A DNA stretch of 64,000 bases from a virus: positions 62,001 to 126,000 of IMG/VR virus record IMGVR_UViG_3300045806_000063. One strand, written 5' to 3'. Below the pieces are notes generated by a model. The model was not told the DNA's origin. It did no database searches and was given only the letters and a program-made list of their open reading frames with translations. The translations under genes and the position numbers were made by a program. Positions 33,827 through 43,658 of this stretch are shown here, piece after piece. The first letter of the stretch is position 1, and each line of letters starts with the position of its first letter.

Positions 33827-36800
33827 AACTTACGGACATATCTACCATAGGTGATATTGGTTTGATAGGTGGTGGTGGGTTAGCACTTACTGAACTATTG
33901 TTAGGTTTCGGAGCTTGCTGATTACCAATGAGAGCATTTAATGATTTAATACCATTATCGATAGATGCTAATATACCGCCACTTACATCACGTTGTTGAG
34001 CTGCTGCATCGGCAGTGGTTGTTATAGCCTTATGTAAAGGAGCTATATCCACAGGGGGAGTAGAAGAACCTGCCCCAGTATCTGTAGTGCCTGATGCTGA
34101 AGCATTTGTCGTATCAGCACTAGCCGCATTATCCGTAGCACTAGCTATGGCGGTAGGTGGCATTGGGTTAGTTCTTTTAGTTCCATCTAATCCAGCAGCT
34201 GTTGAGTCTGGTACTGGGGCAGGAGACCCAGTATCTGAACTAGGCTTAGGACTAATTCCTCCGCCAGCACTGGCCATAAACTTTTCAGCTAATGCTCCAC
34301 GAACACTCTTTTCTTTTTCGGTATCTCCAGGCCTTTCATAAAACTGAGATACAATAGCGCCAGCGTCTGCCGGACTGGTAGCATTCTTTAGTTTATCACC
34401 AGCTCTTTTTTCACTATTTTTAAGTTCCCAGTCTACGAACTGAAGTTCTTCTGCTAGACTAGCCCCTTGGATAGATTTACCAAATACCTTTTGGAATATA
34501 GCTTGTCGATCTGGGTGCCATTGACCTATCCCATATGCCTTTCCACCATCTCCCACTACATCTGGTCTAAAACCAGATTCGGTACTGATGTTAGCTGCTA
34601 TACCAGCCGCTTGTGCTGCGGGCCATCCTAATTCCATTAGTACAGAAATGGCATATTTTGCTTTATCTAATAGACCTTTCCCAATATTACCAGCGGCAGT
34701 GGTGATCTTACCAATTCCGGTTTCAATTGAAGTTGTAGCTTGTGAGGCTAATGCTGTAGCTGGTTTATAGATATTTTCACTAACATAGTTAGATGCTCTA
34801 TCGGCTAATTGTCCTACTTGATTTTTAATATTATCCCAAGTACTCGGACTCTCAGATTCGGTTTCATCTTTATTTTTTTCTTTAGATGGATCTTCCCATG
34901 GAAGTATCTCTCTTGGAGGCTTAATGTTATCTGTATTTTTAAGAGTCTTATCGTCTATCATTCTTATACCTGCACGAATCATATCTGATAAGGTATTAGC
35001 TAACTTTAAGTTGTCAGCTAAAGGTATATCTCCGAAAGGAGATTGTTGTTCACTAAATGGATTTGCACCAAGGCGAGATTCAGCATCACCGAATTGTACC
35101 ATATCTAGAAACGCTGTACGTTTTTCAGCAGTTTGGTTATTTACATATTCAAGTTCTGAACTGATTGTTCTAGCGGCTATTACATGTTTAATATATACAG
35201 GCATGAAACGATATGAGACCCATCTGGCAAACTTATTAAAAGCATTCTGATCAGTAGGGTTGTTATTAAAACGTGAAGCGTAATCAGTCCACATCTCTGG
35301 AATGGTCTTTTTAAAGTTAGGTCTACCTTCCTTGGATATAACTACATAATCTGCTATTTCAGATTCAAAGAATCTTATTGTTCTAACCGCATAACTGTTA
35401 TCTATCGGTATACCATACTGGAGATATCTTAATTTCTCCATATCGTTTAATGGTGAGAAATTCATTAGCTCAGCAGTGCCGTACCAGGCAGCAGTGCCTA
35501 CTGCCGCAACACCTAATGCTGCAAGAGTCTCTGGAAACGCCATAACAGCAGCAGTAGCTGCGCCGAATGCGGTTATTTTGGCTAGTCCTCGTATTAGCCC
35601 ACCAGCTATCCCGCCAGACTTTGCCTTACTTAATAGCCAAGTTGCGGTAGCTCCTACCACTCCAGCAGTTAGAGTACTTGGTCCATCTACCTTCTCATCC
35701 TTATCATCATTCTCTTCTGGTTTCTCTGTTTTTTCTGCAGGGGTAGAGTTAATTGATTCTTTAGCAGGTTTGTTAGATGTTAAGTCTGGCATTCCATGGT
35801 TCTTTTTTTTGCTATTTCTTTTCTTGACAATATCATTAGTTCCGCCTTCTCTATCAGCTTCCTTACTTTCCTTATCTTTGATAGGAAAGGCTTCTTGCAT
35901 ATGAGAGTATATCTTATTTAGAAGTTCCTCTACTTTAGTATCGTGACTAACTATAGTGTCTGTAAACTCAGCTACCACATTACTGATACCAGCTGAAACA
36001 GTGGAGTAAACTCCTGCTAAAGGCCTGATAGCCTTTTTCATTAAACCAGTTACTTTTTTGACTAGTTTAGTATTTTTAATACGGGTATTTAATCTAGAGA
36101 GTGCATCAATCGCTTTCATAATTAATCTAGGTAAACGAATACGCTTTCCAGTTAAAGCATCGAACACTCCAGCCTTAACTTCTTCATTACTTAAGACCTG
36201 TTTAGGTTCAGGGCCAGTAATGTCATAGACTGCTCCTCTAATGGCGTAAATGGTATTTATCACCTTACCAGTTGCAGCATCAATATAACCACCTTTCTCC
36301 ATAACCGATGCTAGTATTCGAGGTACAGTATCTCCTGCTACACATAAGTCTTTAAGTACATGGGTTTTTTCCCATAGAGATTTTAATCTAGCTATAGGCG
36401 ATTTTGCATTAGCATAATTTTTAATGCGTTGTATATTACCGTTTAACCCATGACCTTTAATGCCGGTATAAGCATCAACGATATTGTTCTTTGTGTTAAC
36501 AATGAATGGTTTTCCCTTTTCGTCAATCAGCCCTTCAAGATAATCCGCAGCACTTATAATCGTTTCGCCATGTCTATTAACTACAGCGCCTCGTATGTCA
36601 TCATAAGACTTTATTACTTTCTGTGTTATCTTGTCATAGTACTCGCCATTTAATAACCCTTCTAAACTCAATGCAGGAATGTGTTTAGTGTTTTTCTTAT
36701 AGACAGCCTTAATTGTTCTAAATGCTCCGCCTTTAGAACTAAGACTATCCATGGTTTTTGTAAATTTACCACCAGCCCATGTTGCAGCCGATTTAGCGAA

Positions 36801-39335
36801 GTCTTTACCTTTAGTGATTCCGGTGCCTAATAAACCTAACAAACTACCTATCAAACCTAAACCACTACCAGCTAATCCTACAGTCCCATCTGCTAAACCA
36901 AATAAACCACCTAATAGTTTGCGTATACTTGAGGTTTTACCACCAACTTTCTCATAAAGATTTTTACTACCTTCAGAAATCTTCGATCCTAAACCGTGGA
37001 ACATGCTTTCGCCATTAGATCCACCAGAGATATACCCTGTAGGTTTTTCTAATATCTTTTCCAGCATTGAAATTATTCTATCGGTATTACGAGATTGAGA
37101 ATTGACTATTCTATCAGCATCTTTACTAAATGATACTTGAACCTCTTTCTTCTCAGCTCTAGGTTTTTTAGATTTGTATTCTTTCTCTTCTTCAAAGGAG
37201 TCTTCCTTAGTAGATTTAGAACTTGATTTCCTGCCGGTAAATTTTCTCTTTATTTTAGCGAATAGAGAATCTTTCTTTTTAGCTTTAGCTTGAGGAGACC
37301 CTATAGATTCATCGTCCATATAGTCATTATAATCCCCCTTCTCTAATAAGGCTTTGACTAGACTCCATATGTATTCGTCGTTTACTCCGTGGTCATTGAC
37401 AATTCCCATCTGCCTTAAACTATCAGTATCTCCGACCATATAGTGAGTATTTAATATCTCTTGAGCTCCACCAAATGACTCACCTAATCGTTTAAAGTGT
37501 TTAGTAGCTTCTGAGTAGCGTTCACTAGATTCTTTATTACCAGTATGTTTCCATTTAGTTCTTCCTGTATTTAGATTTGTACCATTTTTCTCCACTCCAT
37601 AGGTGCTAGCAAAAAGATCTGCAATAGCAGGATCTATATCACTAGGAAGACTGAAGCTGTCAGCATATTCTGCTGGATCAAATTTTCCTTTCTTCGCCTC
37701 CCTAGCTAAAAATAATCCTAATTTAATTCGTTGATCAGGAGAGATCAGTGTATTATCTGGATCTAACTGTTTGATTATACCTTGTATTTCATGGTTAATA
37801 CCTGAGCTAAGGGTACCTTTAAAGTTTTTGGCTACTTCCTTATGTCTCTCTTTCATTCCTAAAAACTTTTCAGTTTGAGTAGAATATACTATTCTATCAC
37901 TCTTTTCATCTGAACCTGAAAGTATATTGTAAATGTCAGATTCTTTCTGTAAGATACGACTTAAGTACCCAGGTAATATGTCAATCAGCGTACGACGCTC
38001 TAATACACCCCAGGGAACAGCTGTAGTGGCGTCATATTCTAGTCTTCTATTAATCTGGTCATGTTGGTTAAGATCTATATTGGCAATGCGATCTAAGAAT
38101 CCCCAACCTCCTAGACCTCCAGATTCTCTCATTCTACTATATATATCTGCTGGTATAGTAGTTTTTTTCCTATCTAGCCAATTAGCACCTTTAGCAACAT
38201 TGTCTGGTAAATTAGGGAAAACTCTACCTAATGCTGAAATTATATTAGCACCATGTTTTTTTCCAAGTAGTTTGGAACTAAACGCTAAAGCCTCATCCGC
38301 AGCTCCTTCGCCCATCATTTTGTAAATGTCAGCTCCTGGCATCTGACTCATCATTTGCATCATGCCCATCTGTGAAGTTAAATCAGATATGCCAGACAGG
38401 TAATCCTTAGTCTCGTTAGATATCCCTATTTTCAGTTTACGAACTATGTCGCCTAGTCTATTTCGGCTATACTTTTGTAAACTACCGATAAGCATAGTCT
38501 TAGTCTGATTAGCAAATAGTTCATTATTGCTGACCTTTACTTCATTAGGAAGAGCCGTGTTGTACACGATATCTTTTAATTGTTCAAACTGCGCTTTGGT
38601 TGATTCATTGGTTAATGTTAACAGTTCTTTAGTTGCATAGTACTGACGGTATTGTATCTCTAATGTCTTCTTATGCCAAGCATTAAGAATAGTGTCTTGG
38701 TAACCTACTACTCGTGAAAGTAGTTTAGTTTGTGCGGAGTTATGCCCTGCACTATGTTCAAATTGCTTCTTATTAATAGCTCTATCTAATGTTGTGTGGG
38801 CTATTTGCTCTTTCTGTTGTGCATCAGCTTGTGCTTGCTCAGCTCCAAAAATACCCTGTAACATTGATGCAACATCAGAATCTTCCTTATTGTCATCATT
38901 ACTAGAGCTACTCCCGCCACTGCCGTTATCTGTTAAGGCACTTTCTAATCGGCTAGCTAGACCTTTCGGTAGTATTTTATTGGTAAATGGAGTAAAAGTC
39001 TTAAGTGCTGCTTTAGCAGATTTAAATGCAGGTTCGGCATCCCTTTTAGCCGAATAAAAGATACTAGAAACATCATTCGCTACACTCTCCAGACCTGTAT
39101 AAGCATCCGAATAGGATTTACCTAATGTGGCGAAAGCTAAACCAGCGGCAAATTTTCCAGCACCTTTTTTAGAAGCTATAGTACTCCTAAAGCTGGAAAT
39201 AGCTTTAATATGTGCTTTTCGGTTATCGACGACATCTGGGTCAAAGCCACCCAGCTCCATACTTAGATCATCATCATCCTCAAAGTTATATTCCTTCTCT
39301 TCAAGGAGGTCCTCTTTATCTCTATTTTTTGCCAT
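33825..39335 (-). CDS. Giant tail protein with lysozyme domain (tape-measure type)
   Basis: An 1836-aa minus-strand protein. Residues ~1560-1695 form a phage tail lysozyme domain: GIAANISTESGF with the likely catalytic Glu, then GDGGKAYGIGQWHPDRQ, LQFVDWELKNSE and QFYERPG. A hydrophobic stretch near 1230-1280 could insert in membrane. Around residues 895 and 1015 two related segments share a Y-D-x-x-T-x-KVI...IRGAV pattern, an internal duplication. Residues 81-84 (GLES) and an SLEGL before the first repeat resemble the prohead protease motif. Length, lysozyme and membrane segment fit a tape measure or ejected tail protein that breaches the cell wall. Confidence 0.7.
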   Translation of the reverse strand: MAKNRDKEDLLEEKEYNFEDDDDLSMELGGFDPDVVDNRKAHIKAISSFRSTIASKKGAGKFAAGLAFATLGKSYSDAYTGLESVANDVSSIFYSAKRDAEPAFKSAKAALKTFTPFTNKILPKGLASRLESALTDNGSGGSSSSNDDNKEDSDVASMLQGIFGAEQAQADAQQKEQIAHTTLDRAINKKQFEHSAGHNSAQTKLLSRVVGYQDTILNAWHKKTLEIQYRQYYATKELLTLTNESTKAQFEQLKDIVYNTALPNEVKVSNNELFANQTKTMLIGSLQKYSRNRLGDIVRKLKIGISNETKDYLSGISDLTSQMGMMQMMSQMPGADIYKMMGEGAADEALAFSSKLLGKKHGANIISALGRVFPNLPDNVAKGANWLDRKKTTIPADIYSRMRESGGLGGWGFLDRIANIDLNQHDQINRRLEYDATTAVPWGVLERRTLIDILPGYLSRILQKESDIYNILSGSDEKSDRIVYSTQTEKFLGMKERHKEVAKNFKGTLSSGINHEIQGIIKQLDPDNTLISPDQRIKLGLFLAREAKKGKFDPAEYADSFSLPSDIDPAIADLFASTYGVEKNGTNLNTGRTKWKHTGNKESSERYSEATKHFKRLGESFGGAQEILNTHYMVGDTDSLRQMGIVNDHGVNDEYIWSLVKALLEKGDYNDYMDDESIGSPQAKAKKKDSLFAKIKRKFTGRKSSSKSTKEDSFEEEKEYKSKKPRAEKKEVQVSFSKDADRIVNSQSRNTDRIISMLEKILEKPTGYISGGSNGESMFHGLGSKISEGSKNLYEKVGGKTSSIRKLLGGLFGLADGTVGLAGSGLGLIGSLLGLLGTGITKGKDFAKSAATWAGGKFTKTMDSLSSKGGAFRTIKAVYKKNTKHIPALSLEGLLNGEYYDKITQKVIKSYDDIRGAVVNRHGETIISAADYLEGLIDEKGKPFIVNTKNNIVDAYTGIKGHGLNGNIQRIKNYANAKSPIARLKSLWEKTHVLKDLCVAGDTVPRILASVMEKGGYIDAATGKVINTIYAIRGAVYDITGPEPKQVLSNEEVKAGVFDALTGKRIRLPRLIMKAIDALSRLNTRIKNTKLVKKVTGLMKKAIRPLAGVYSTVSAGISNVVAEFTDTIVSHDTKVEELLNKIYSHMQEAFPIKDKESKEADREGGTNDIVKKRNSKKKNHGMPDLTSNKPAKESINSTPAEKTEKPEENDDKDEKVDGPSTLTAGVVGATATWLLSKAKSGGIAGGLIRGLAKITAFGAATAAVMAFPETLAALGVAAVGTAAWYGTAELMNFSPLNDMEKLRYLQYGIPIDNSYAVRTIRFFESEIADYVVISKEGRPNFKKTIPEMWTDYASRFNNNPTDQNAFNKFARWVSYRFMPVYIKHVIAARTISSELEYVNNQTAEKRTAFLDMVQFGDAESRLGANPFSEQQSPFGDIPLADNLKLANTLSDMIRAGIRMIDDKTLKNTDNIKPPREILPWEDPSKEKNKDETESESPSTWDNIKNQVGQLADRASNYVSENIYKPATALASQATTSIETGIGKITTAAGNIGKGLLDKAKYAISVLMELGWPAAQAAGIAANISTESGFRPDVVGDGGKAYGIGQWHPDRQAIFQKVFGKSIQGASLAEELQFVDWELKNSEKRAGDKLKNATSPADAGAIVSQFYERPGDTEKEKSVRGALAEKFMASAGGGISPKPSSDTGSPAPVPDSTAAGLDGTKRTNPMPPTAIASATDNAASADTTNASASGTTDTGAGSSTPPVDIAPLHKAITTTADAAAQQRDVSGGILASIDNGIKSLNALIGNQQAPKPNNSSVSANPPPPIKPISPMVDMSVS

Positions 39336-39360
39336 TATGTTCTCTCTCAGGAGTTAAAAT

Positions 39361-42300
39361 GTGAATATATCAAGACTACCATTTAATGTAAAACTTTTAG
39401 CCAATGACGCAAGTGCTATAGCTGGAGAGCTTGCTGTTGAAAATTTAGATATATTTAGTTCAGACAATCAATTTAACTCCGCAGGACTCTATAGTTCGGA
39501 GATATTTGGTGAGGTCGGAACTGATAAGCGTCTAAAGTCATTTGGCTTTATAGATATGCGTACTGAAATTATGCATCCTAAAATCTTTATGGAGTTGTGT
39601 AAACTCAAAGCCTTATATGAGGGTATACTCTCAGGTAGAGCTTACGCCGTATGGGATGAAAAAGCTAAAGATTTTGTTGGATCAAATGTAATCGACGGGC
39701 AAACTGGTTACAGTTTTTTCATGAATAAATTTTTAGAAATTATTCATGCTACAAACGATTCCAATCTTAGAGAACTCAGGATAATGCTCCTGGATAAATC
39801 TAAAGACAAATGCATGTATCGCTACTATCAAGTTATCCCTGCAGGACTTAGGGATATTGAACTAAATACACAGGAGAGGCCTAAGGAAGATGAGATTAAC
39901 ACCATCTACCGTAAATTAATTAGGGTCAGTAATACGATCTCTATCCACAACCGAAAATCTAATGATCCAATTTTAGATAACCCAAGAGGGCTATTACAGA
40001 CTGCAGCTAATAACATCTATGCACACCTTGAAGCTATCTTCTCTGGTAAACGTGGATGGTATCTAGATAAAGTAATAGCTCGTAATGTTCATGGTAGTAC
40101 TAGGAATGTTGCTACAGCAATGGACCCCTCTCCTGTACGTGTAGGGTCTAAAGAAGCATTAACCATAGACCACACCATCATTGGATTACATCAGTTCATG
40201 AAGGGCGCTGTTGAGCTTACAATCCATGATATACGCAAAGGGCCTATGCGGGATGTTATTGAATTCATGCCATCTATGGCATATGTCGTAGATAGTAAAA
40301 CTCTGCAAAGGAAAACAATTTTACCCAGTAGGTTTACAGTAGATAACTGGGGAACTGAAGAAGGTATTGAAAAATTAATCAATGGATTTGAAAAACCATA
40401 CGCTAGACATAAACCTATCTTGGTAGATGGGGATTATGCTGCATTACTGTATCGTGATACTAAACATTATAGAGTCTTTTATGATATAACTGACCTACCC
40501 AATGGTTTCTCCAAAAGCAATGTAAAGCCTATAACCTGGGCTGAAATGTTTTACCTATCTGTATATGAAAGTGCCGCTAAAGTAGGAGGGTATAACACTC
40601 GGTATCCTGTCGCTGGAATGGGTAGTTGTTATTGTAGTAAGTTATTTTTAGAGACTACTGTTAAATCAGATAGCTTAATTGAACTGGATGATAAGTGGAA
40701 TCCTACTAACAAAGATATCACACCTATTCATATGCCTCAAGCTGGTTTAGCATTCTTAGATAGTTCATCAGTACATATCAGTAAAGAACCAGACCTAGGA
40801 CTAGATCATGATGGTGATACATTCTCATTACCTATTGTGGTTTCAAAAGAAGCTATAAAAGAAGTAGATGATTATCTTAACTCACCTGAAGCATTTTTAA
40901 ATGAATCTGGAGGATTAAGATATGGTATTAATAACAAGATATCAGTAATGGTCTTAGAGAATTTTACCAGAGGATATTTCCCTAGCAGTCATGGGTTAGA
41001 GTCCTTAAATGGTACACCTGAAATCAGTCCAGCTACTAAAAAGGACTCAGATGATCTGGTTAAGTTAGCAATAACAATGATGGAAGAAACCCCATTCTTA
41101 TACCTTGGCTGGGATAGCGAAGACCAAATGGCACGACATGAGAAAAAACAACAAAAGAGGTTTATCGAATCAGCGTCAGGCGATATGCTATATTTTACCT
41201 TAAAACTTAAAGGTAAAATAATCGGTTTTATACGAGCCGCTATTAACAGTAAAAAGAAATCAGCTAATTTTGCAGTTGGTGTACTTAAAGAATATCATGG
41301 ACGTGGATATGGTAAGATGCTAGTCTTATACTTAATTCAAGTTCTTAAGGATAAGAAAGTTAACACTCTGACACTCAGTGTAGATAAGAATAACACAGTA
41401 GCATTAGGGTTATATCAGCGATTAGGATTTGTAGTAATAAGCGATTATACTTTTGAACAAACTCCAATGTATAGAATGTCTCTAGACTTAACCGATTATC
41501 ACTCATTTGGTATAGAGTCTTTATTTGGTGATGATGCAGAAGATATAGAAATCTGTGGGGTTGCTGATTGTACTGAGGTTATTGACTCTAACCATTATGA
41601 CATTAAAGGAGAAATAACAAAAGCCGTTCATGAAGCTGCTACCTCTCCTTTAAACACTTTAGATATTCCATCTGAAGCTATGTATAAAGCTGGTAACTAT
41701 AAAAAACCTTTAATTGATTTACATGGGTTAAAGATTAGAATAGAAAACCCACAAGGGTCAGTTAGATCTGGAACTGACGCAGATGGTAATGCGTGGTCTA
41801 ATCCAATCATGCATCATTATGGATATATCCTAGGAACTGATGGAGCCGATAACGACCCACTAGATGTATTCATTGGTGAACATCCCGAATCTCAAAGTGT
41901 CTTTATTATAAACCAAGTAGATCCTAAGACCCGTGAGTTTGACGAGCATAAGGTAATGCTAGGATTCAATTCAGCACTATCTGCTGAAGAAGGATACCTT
42001 AAGAACTATGAACTTGGTTGGAATGGATTAGATTCAATCGTAGAGACTGATATAGATGGTCTTAAAGATCTCATCAGCATAAATGAGTTTGATGATGAAA
42101 TAACCGACAACGATTTAGATGACTTTGGGTTAGAATCATTAGGATCAGGTCTACTAATCAGAGCTGCAACTATTGATGATAAAGAAGTTTTAAAATCCAT
42201 GCTAATTGAGGAAGCAATAGATTCTTATCTATATGAACCTGACTGCCTCTATCTAGCATTTAACAATAATGAATTGATTGGTTTTATCGGATGTGAAGTA

Positions 42301-43005
42301 AATCCATTTAATTCTAAAGCAGTTATGTCAATTGGAATCTCCGAATCTAATTTAGCACAAGGGGTATCTCTTATTCTAGTTGACACACTTGTTCAGTCCT
42401 TGATGGATAGAAAAGTGCGACATTTAATAACAGCCATACCATCCACATCTCCTGATAGCTTAGCTCAGTTTGAGTACTTAGGTTTCAGAATCATAAAACA
42501 CGATACCATTAATAACTTATATGCATTACAACTCGATATACAAAAACCAACTGCTTTAACTGTTTCAGTAAATAGTTCAGGATGTAACTATGGGTTAGAG
42601 TCTCTTAATAGTTCTGAGTATTATTACCATGGCAGCCCTAAGAGAAATGTCTTAACCTTACAACCAAACCCGTCAAGAGTACTTAATGGAGAGACAGCAG
42701 TATTTGCAGGAGAATACTGGACGGCTATAGCGTACACCAGATCTTGGTCTGATGAAGACTTTATACAAGGAACTATAAATGGCGCTCCATATATGAAGGA
42801 ACGATATGAGGGAGCATTCAAGAAAGTCTATGATGGTGGAGGCTGGGTGTATGCTGTTAGTAAATCCGATTTTCATCATGATCCAAGATTAACTAATTTT
42901 GAATATATCTCAGAACATCCTGTTAGAATTATAGGATCTGAATACATAAAAGACCCTATTCAAAAACTTAAAGAATTAGGAGTCAAACTTCAGTATTACA
43001 AATAA
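39361..43005 (+). CDS. RNA polymerase beta-prime N-terminal module in a cleavable polyprotein
   Basis: GTG start with CAGGAGTT upstream; 1214 aa. Residues 1-540 match the N-terminal half of RpoC: AGLYSSEIFG, SGKRGWYLDKVIARNVHGSTRNV (landmark GSTRNV), RYPVAGMGS and the catalytic triad loop LDHDGDT (Asp482, 484, 486; the bacterial form is NADFDGD). After HGLESL (545) comes a GNAT domain (~605-708; YHGRGYGKML, YQRLGF). After FGIESL (717) an inorganic-pyrophosphatase-like domain follows (~780-900; DNDPLDVFIGE). After FGLESL (923) a second GNAT-like domain, then YGLESL (1078) and a final YYYHGSPKR domain, perhaps ART-like. The beta-prime C-half is not in this window. Confidence 0.75.
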   Translation: MNISRLPFNVKLLANDASAIAGELAVENLDIFSSDNQFNSAGLYSSEIFGEVGTDKRLKSFGFIDMRTEIMHPKIFMELCKLKALYEGILSGRAYAVWDEKAKDFVGSNVIDGQTGYSFFMNKFLEIIHATNDSNLRELRIMLLDKSKDKCMYRYYQVIPAGLRDIELNTQERPKEDEINTIYRKLIRVSNTISIHNRKSNDPILDNPRGLLQTAANNIYAHLEAIFSGKRGWYLDKVIARNVHGSTRNVATAMDPSPVRVGSKEALTIDHTIIGLHQFMKGAVELTIHDIRKGPMRDVIEFMPSMAYVVDSKTLQRKTILPSRFTVDNWGTEEGIEKLINGFEKPYARHKPILVDGDYAALLYRDTKHYRVFYDITDLPNGFSKSNVKPITWAEMFYLSVYESAAKVGGYNTRYPVAGMGSCYCSKLFLETTVKSDSLIELDDKWNPTNKDITPIHMPQAGLAFLDSSSVHISKEPDLGLDHDGDTFSLPIVVSKEAIKEVDDYLNSPEAFLNESGGLRYGINNKISVMVLENFTRGYFPSSHGLESLNGTPEISPATKKDSDDLVKLAITMMEETPFLYLGWDSEDQMARHEKKQQKRFIESASGDMLYFTLKLKGKIIGFIRAAINSKKKSANFAVGVLKEYHGRGYGKMLVLYLIQVLKDKKVNTLTLSVDKNNTVALGLYQRLGFVVISDYTFEQTPMYRMSLDLTDYHSFGIESLFGDDAEDIEICGVADCTEVIDSNHYDIKGEITKAVHEAATSPLNTLDIPSEAMYKAGNYKKPLIDLHGLKIRIENPQGSVRSGTDADGNAWSNPIMHHYGYILGTDGADNDPLDVFIGEHPESQSVFIINQVDPKTREFDEHKVMLGFNSALSAEEGYLKNYELGWNGLDSIVETDIDGLKDLISINEFDDEITDNDLDDFGLESLGSGLLIRAATIDDKEVLKSMLIEEAIDSYLYEPDCLYLAFNNNELIGFIGCEVNPFNSKAVMSIGISESNLAQGVSLILVDTLVQSLMDRKVRHLITAIPSTSPDSLAQFEYLGFRIIKHDTINNLYALQLDIQKPTALTVSVNSSGCNYGLESLNSSEYYYHGSPKRNVLTLQPNPSRVLNGETAVFAGEYWTAIAYTRSWSDEDFIQGTINGAPYMKERYEGAFKKVYDGGGWVYAVSKSDFHHDPRLTNFEYISEHPVRIIGSEYIKDPIQKLKELGVKLQYYK

Positions 43006-43013
43006 CCTCTACC

Positions 43014-43046
43014 TATCACCATATCTGCTAAGTAGATATGGTGATA
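43014..43046. terminator. Palindromic terminator
   Basis: A 15-bp stem with one G-T wobble and loop TAA, ending the polyprotein gene; followed by CTTTTCTTATATT. Confidence 0.65.
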
Positions 43047-43075
43047 ACTTTTCTTATATTCAAATAATTTTCATT

Positions 43076-43140
43076 TATATATCATCTAGATGAGATTACT
43101 AAATTAGTATTTCTTAAGCAGCTATTCTTTTAATAGCAAA
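43076..43140 (+). promoter_or_regulatory. Conserved promoter/leader block, copy B
   Basis: A 65-base block nearly identical to copy A over its whole length, including the TCATCTAGATGA palindrome (43082-43093), ATTACTAAAT, TTCTTAAG and CTTTTAATAGCAAA. The ATG follows 19 bases after the block. Confidence 0.75.
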
Positions 43141-43158
43141 TTAGATTTGGAGAATGAA

Positions 43159-43524
43159 ATGAAAGCAATTACAGTGCCAGGTACAATGGCGTCCATGTTA
43201 TCCATCCTGGATTCCCAATTCGGGAACGAAGGTGAGAAGAATTACCGTGCCTCTGAGGAGGTACGAGTGGTAACTGTGGCTAGTAAACCGCTGAAAAATA
43301 GCACGGTAGTCAAGTTCCTGGTACAGTCCACTAAGGACTACCAGTTAGTGGGAGCGGCACAAGCTACTCTCACAGAAGATGGTAAGAACTACGACTACAC
43401 GAGGCTAGTCTGTACCAATGCAATATACGACCCTAGCGGCTTAGGCTTCTCACTAGTAGGGTTCAGTGAGGAGGACCTAGAAGGGTGGGATCATTTTGAG
43501 GTGGAGCCACTGGCTATCCTCTAA
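43159..43524 (+). CDS. Unknown protein of expression cassette B
   Basis: The start is ATG 43159, with TTTGGAGAATGA upstream. The 121-aa protein is acidic in its C-terminal half (FSEEDLEGWDHFEVEP). It is less AT-rich than neighbours. The sequence suggests a beta-rich fold (VRVVTVASKPLKNSTVVKF). No family recognised. It carries the same promoter block and CCTAGG palindrome as cassettes A and C, but the three proteins show no obvious similarity to each other. A bulged hairpin lies at 43318-43344. Confidence 0.55.
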   Translation: MKAITVPGTMASMLSILDSQFGNEGEKNYRASEEVRVVTVASKPLKNSTVVKFLVQSTKDYQLVGAAQATLTEDGKNYDYTRLVCTNAIYDPSGLGFSLVGFSEEDLEGWDHFEVEPLAIL

Positions 43525-43536
43525 GTAGGACTTTGT

Positions 43537-43568
43537 GGAGTGAGGAGAGCCTAGGCTCTCCTCACTCC
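43537..43568. terminator. 32-base CCTAGG palindrome
   Basis: A perfect 32-base palindrome centred on CCTAGG, with a T-tract (43584-43592) a short way downstream. Ends cassette B. Confidence 0.8.
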
Positions 43569-43608
43569 CATCCTGTTTAATTATTTTTTTTCTTTTAAAT
43601 TGTAAACA

Positions 43609-43618
43609 TATATTATCT
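43609..43618 (+). promoter_or_regulatory. TATATTATCT early-type promoter element
   Basis: AAACATATATTATCTGA, 41 bases before the ATG at 43659 with TTTGGAGAAT between. The same sequence, including the preceding TTTTAAATTG, occurs at 56648. Confidence 0.65.
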
Positions 43619-43658
43619 GATAGCTATAACGTAATTAAATTTATTTGGAGAATAAAGT

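Noticed and set aside
34015-35904. Several plus-strand frames of 100-140 codons opposite the giant tail gene
   Set aside because: They lie wholly antisense to a gene with a recognised lysozyme domain, have no RBS and odd composition (Ala/Ser/Leu runs).
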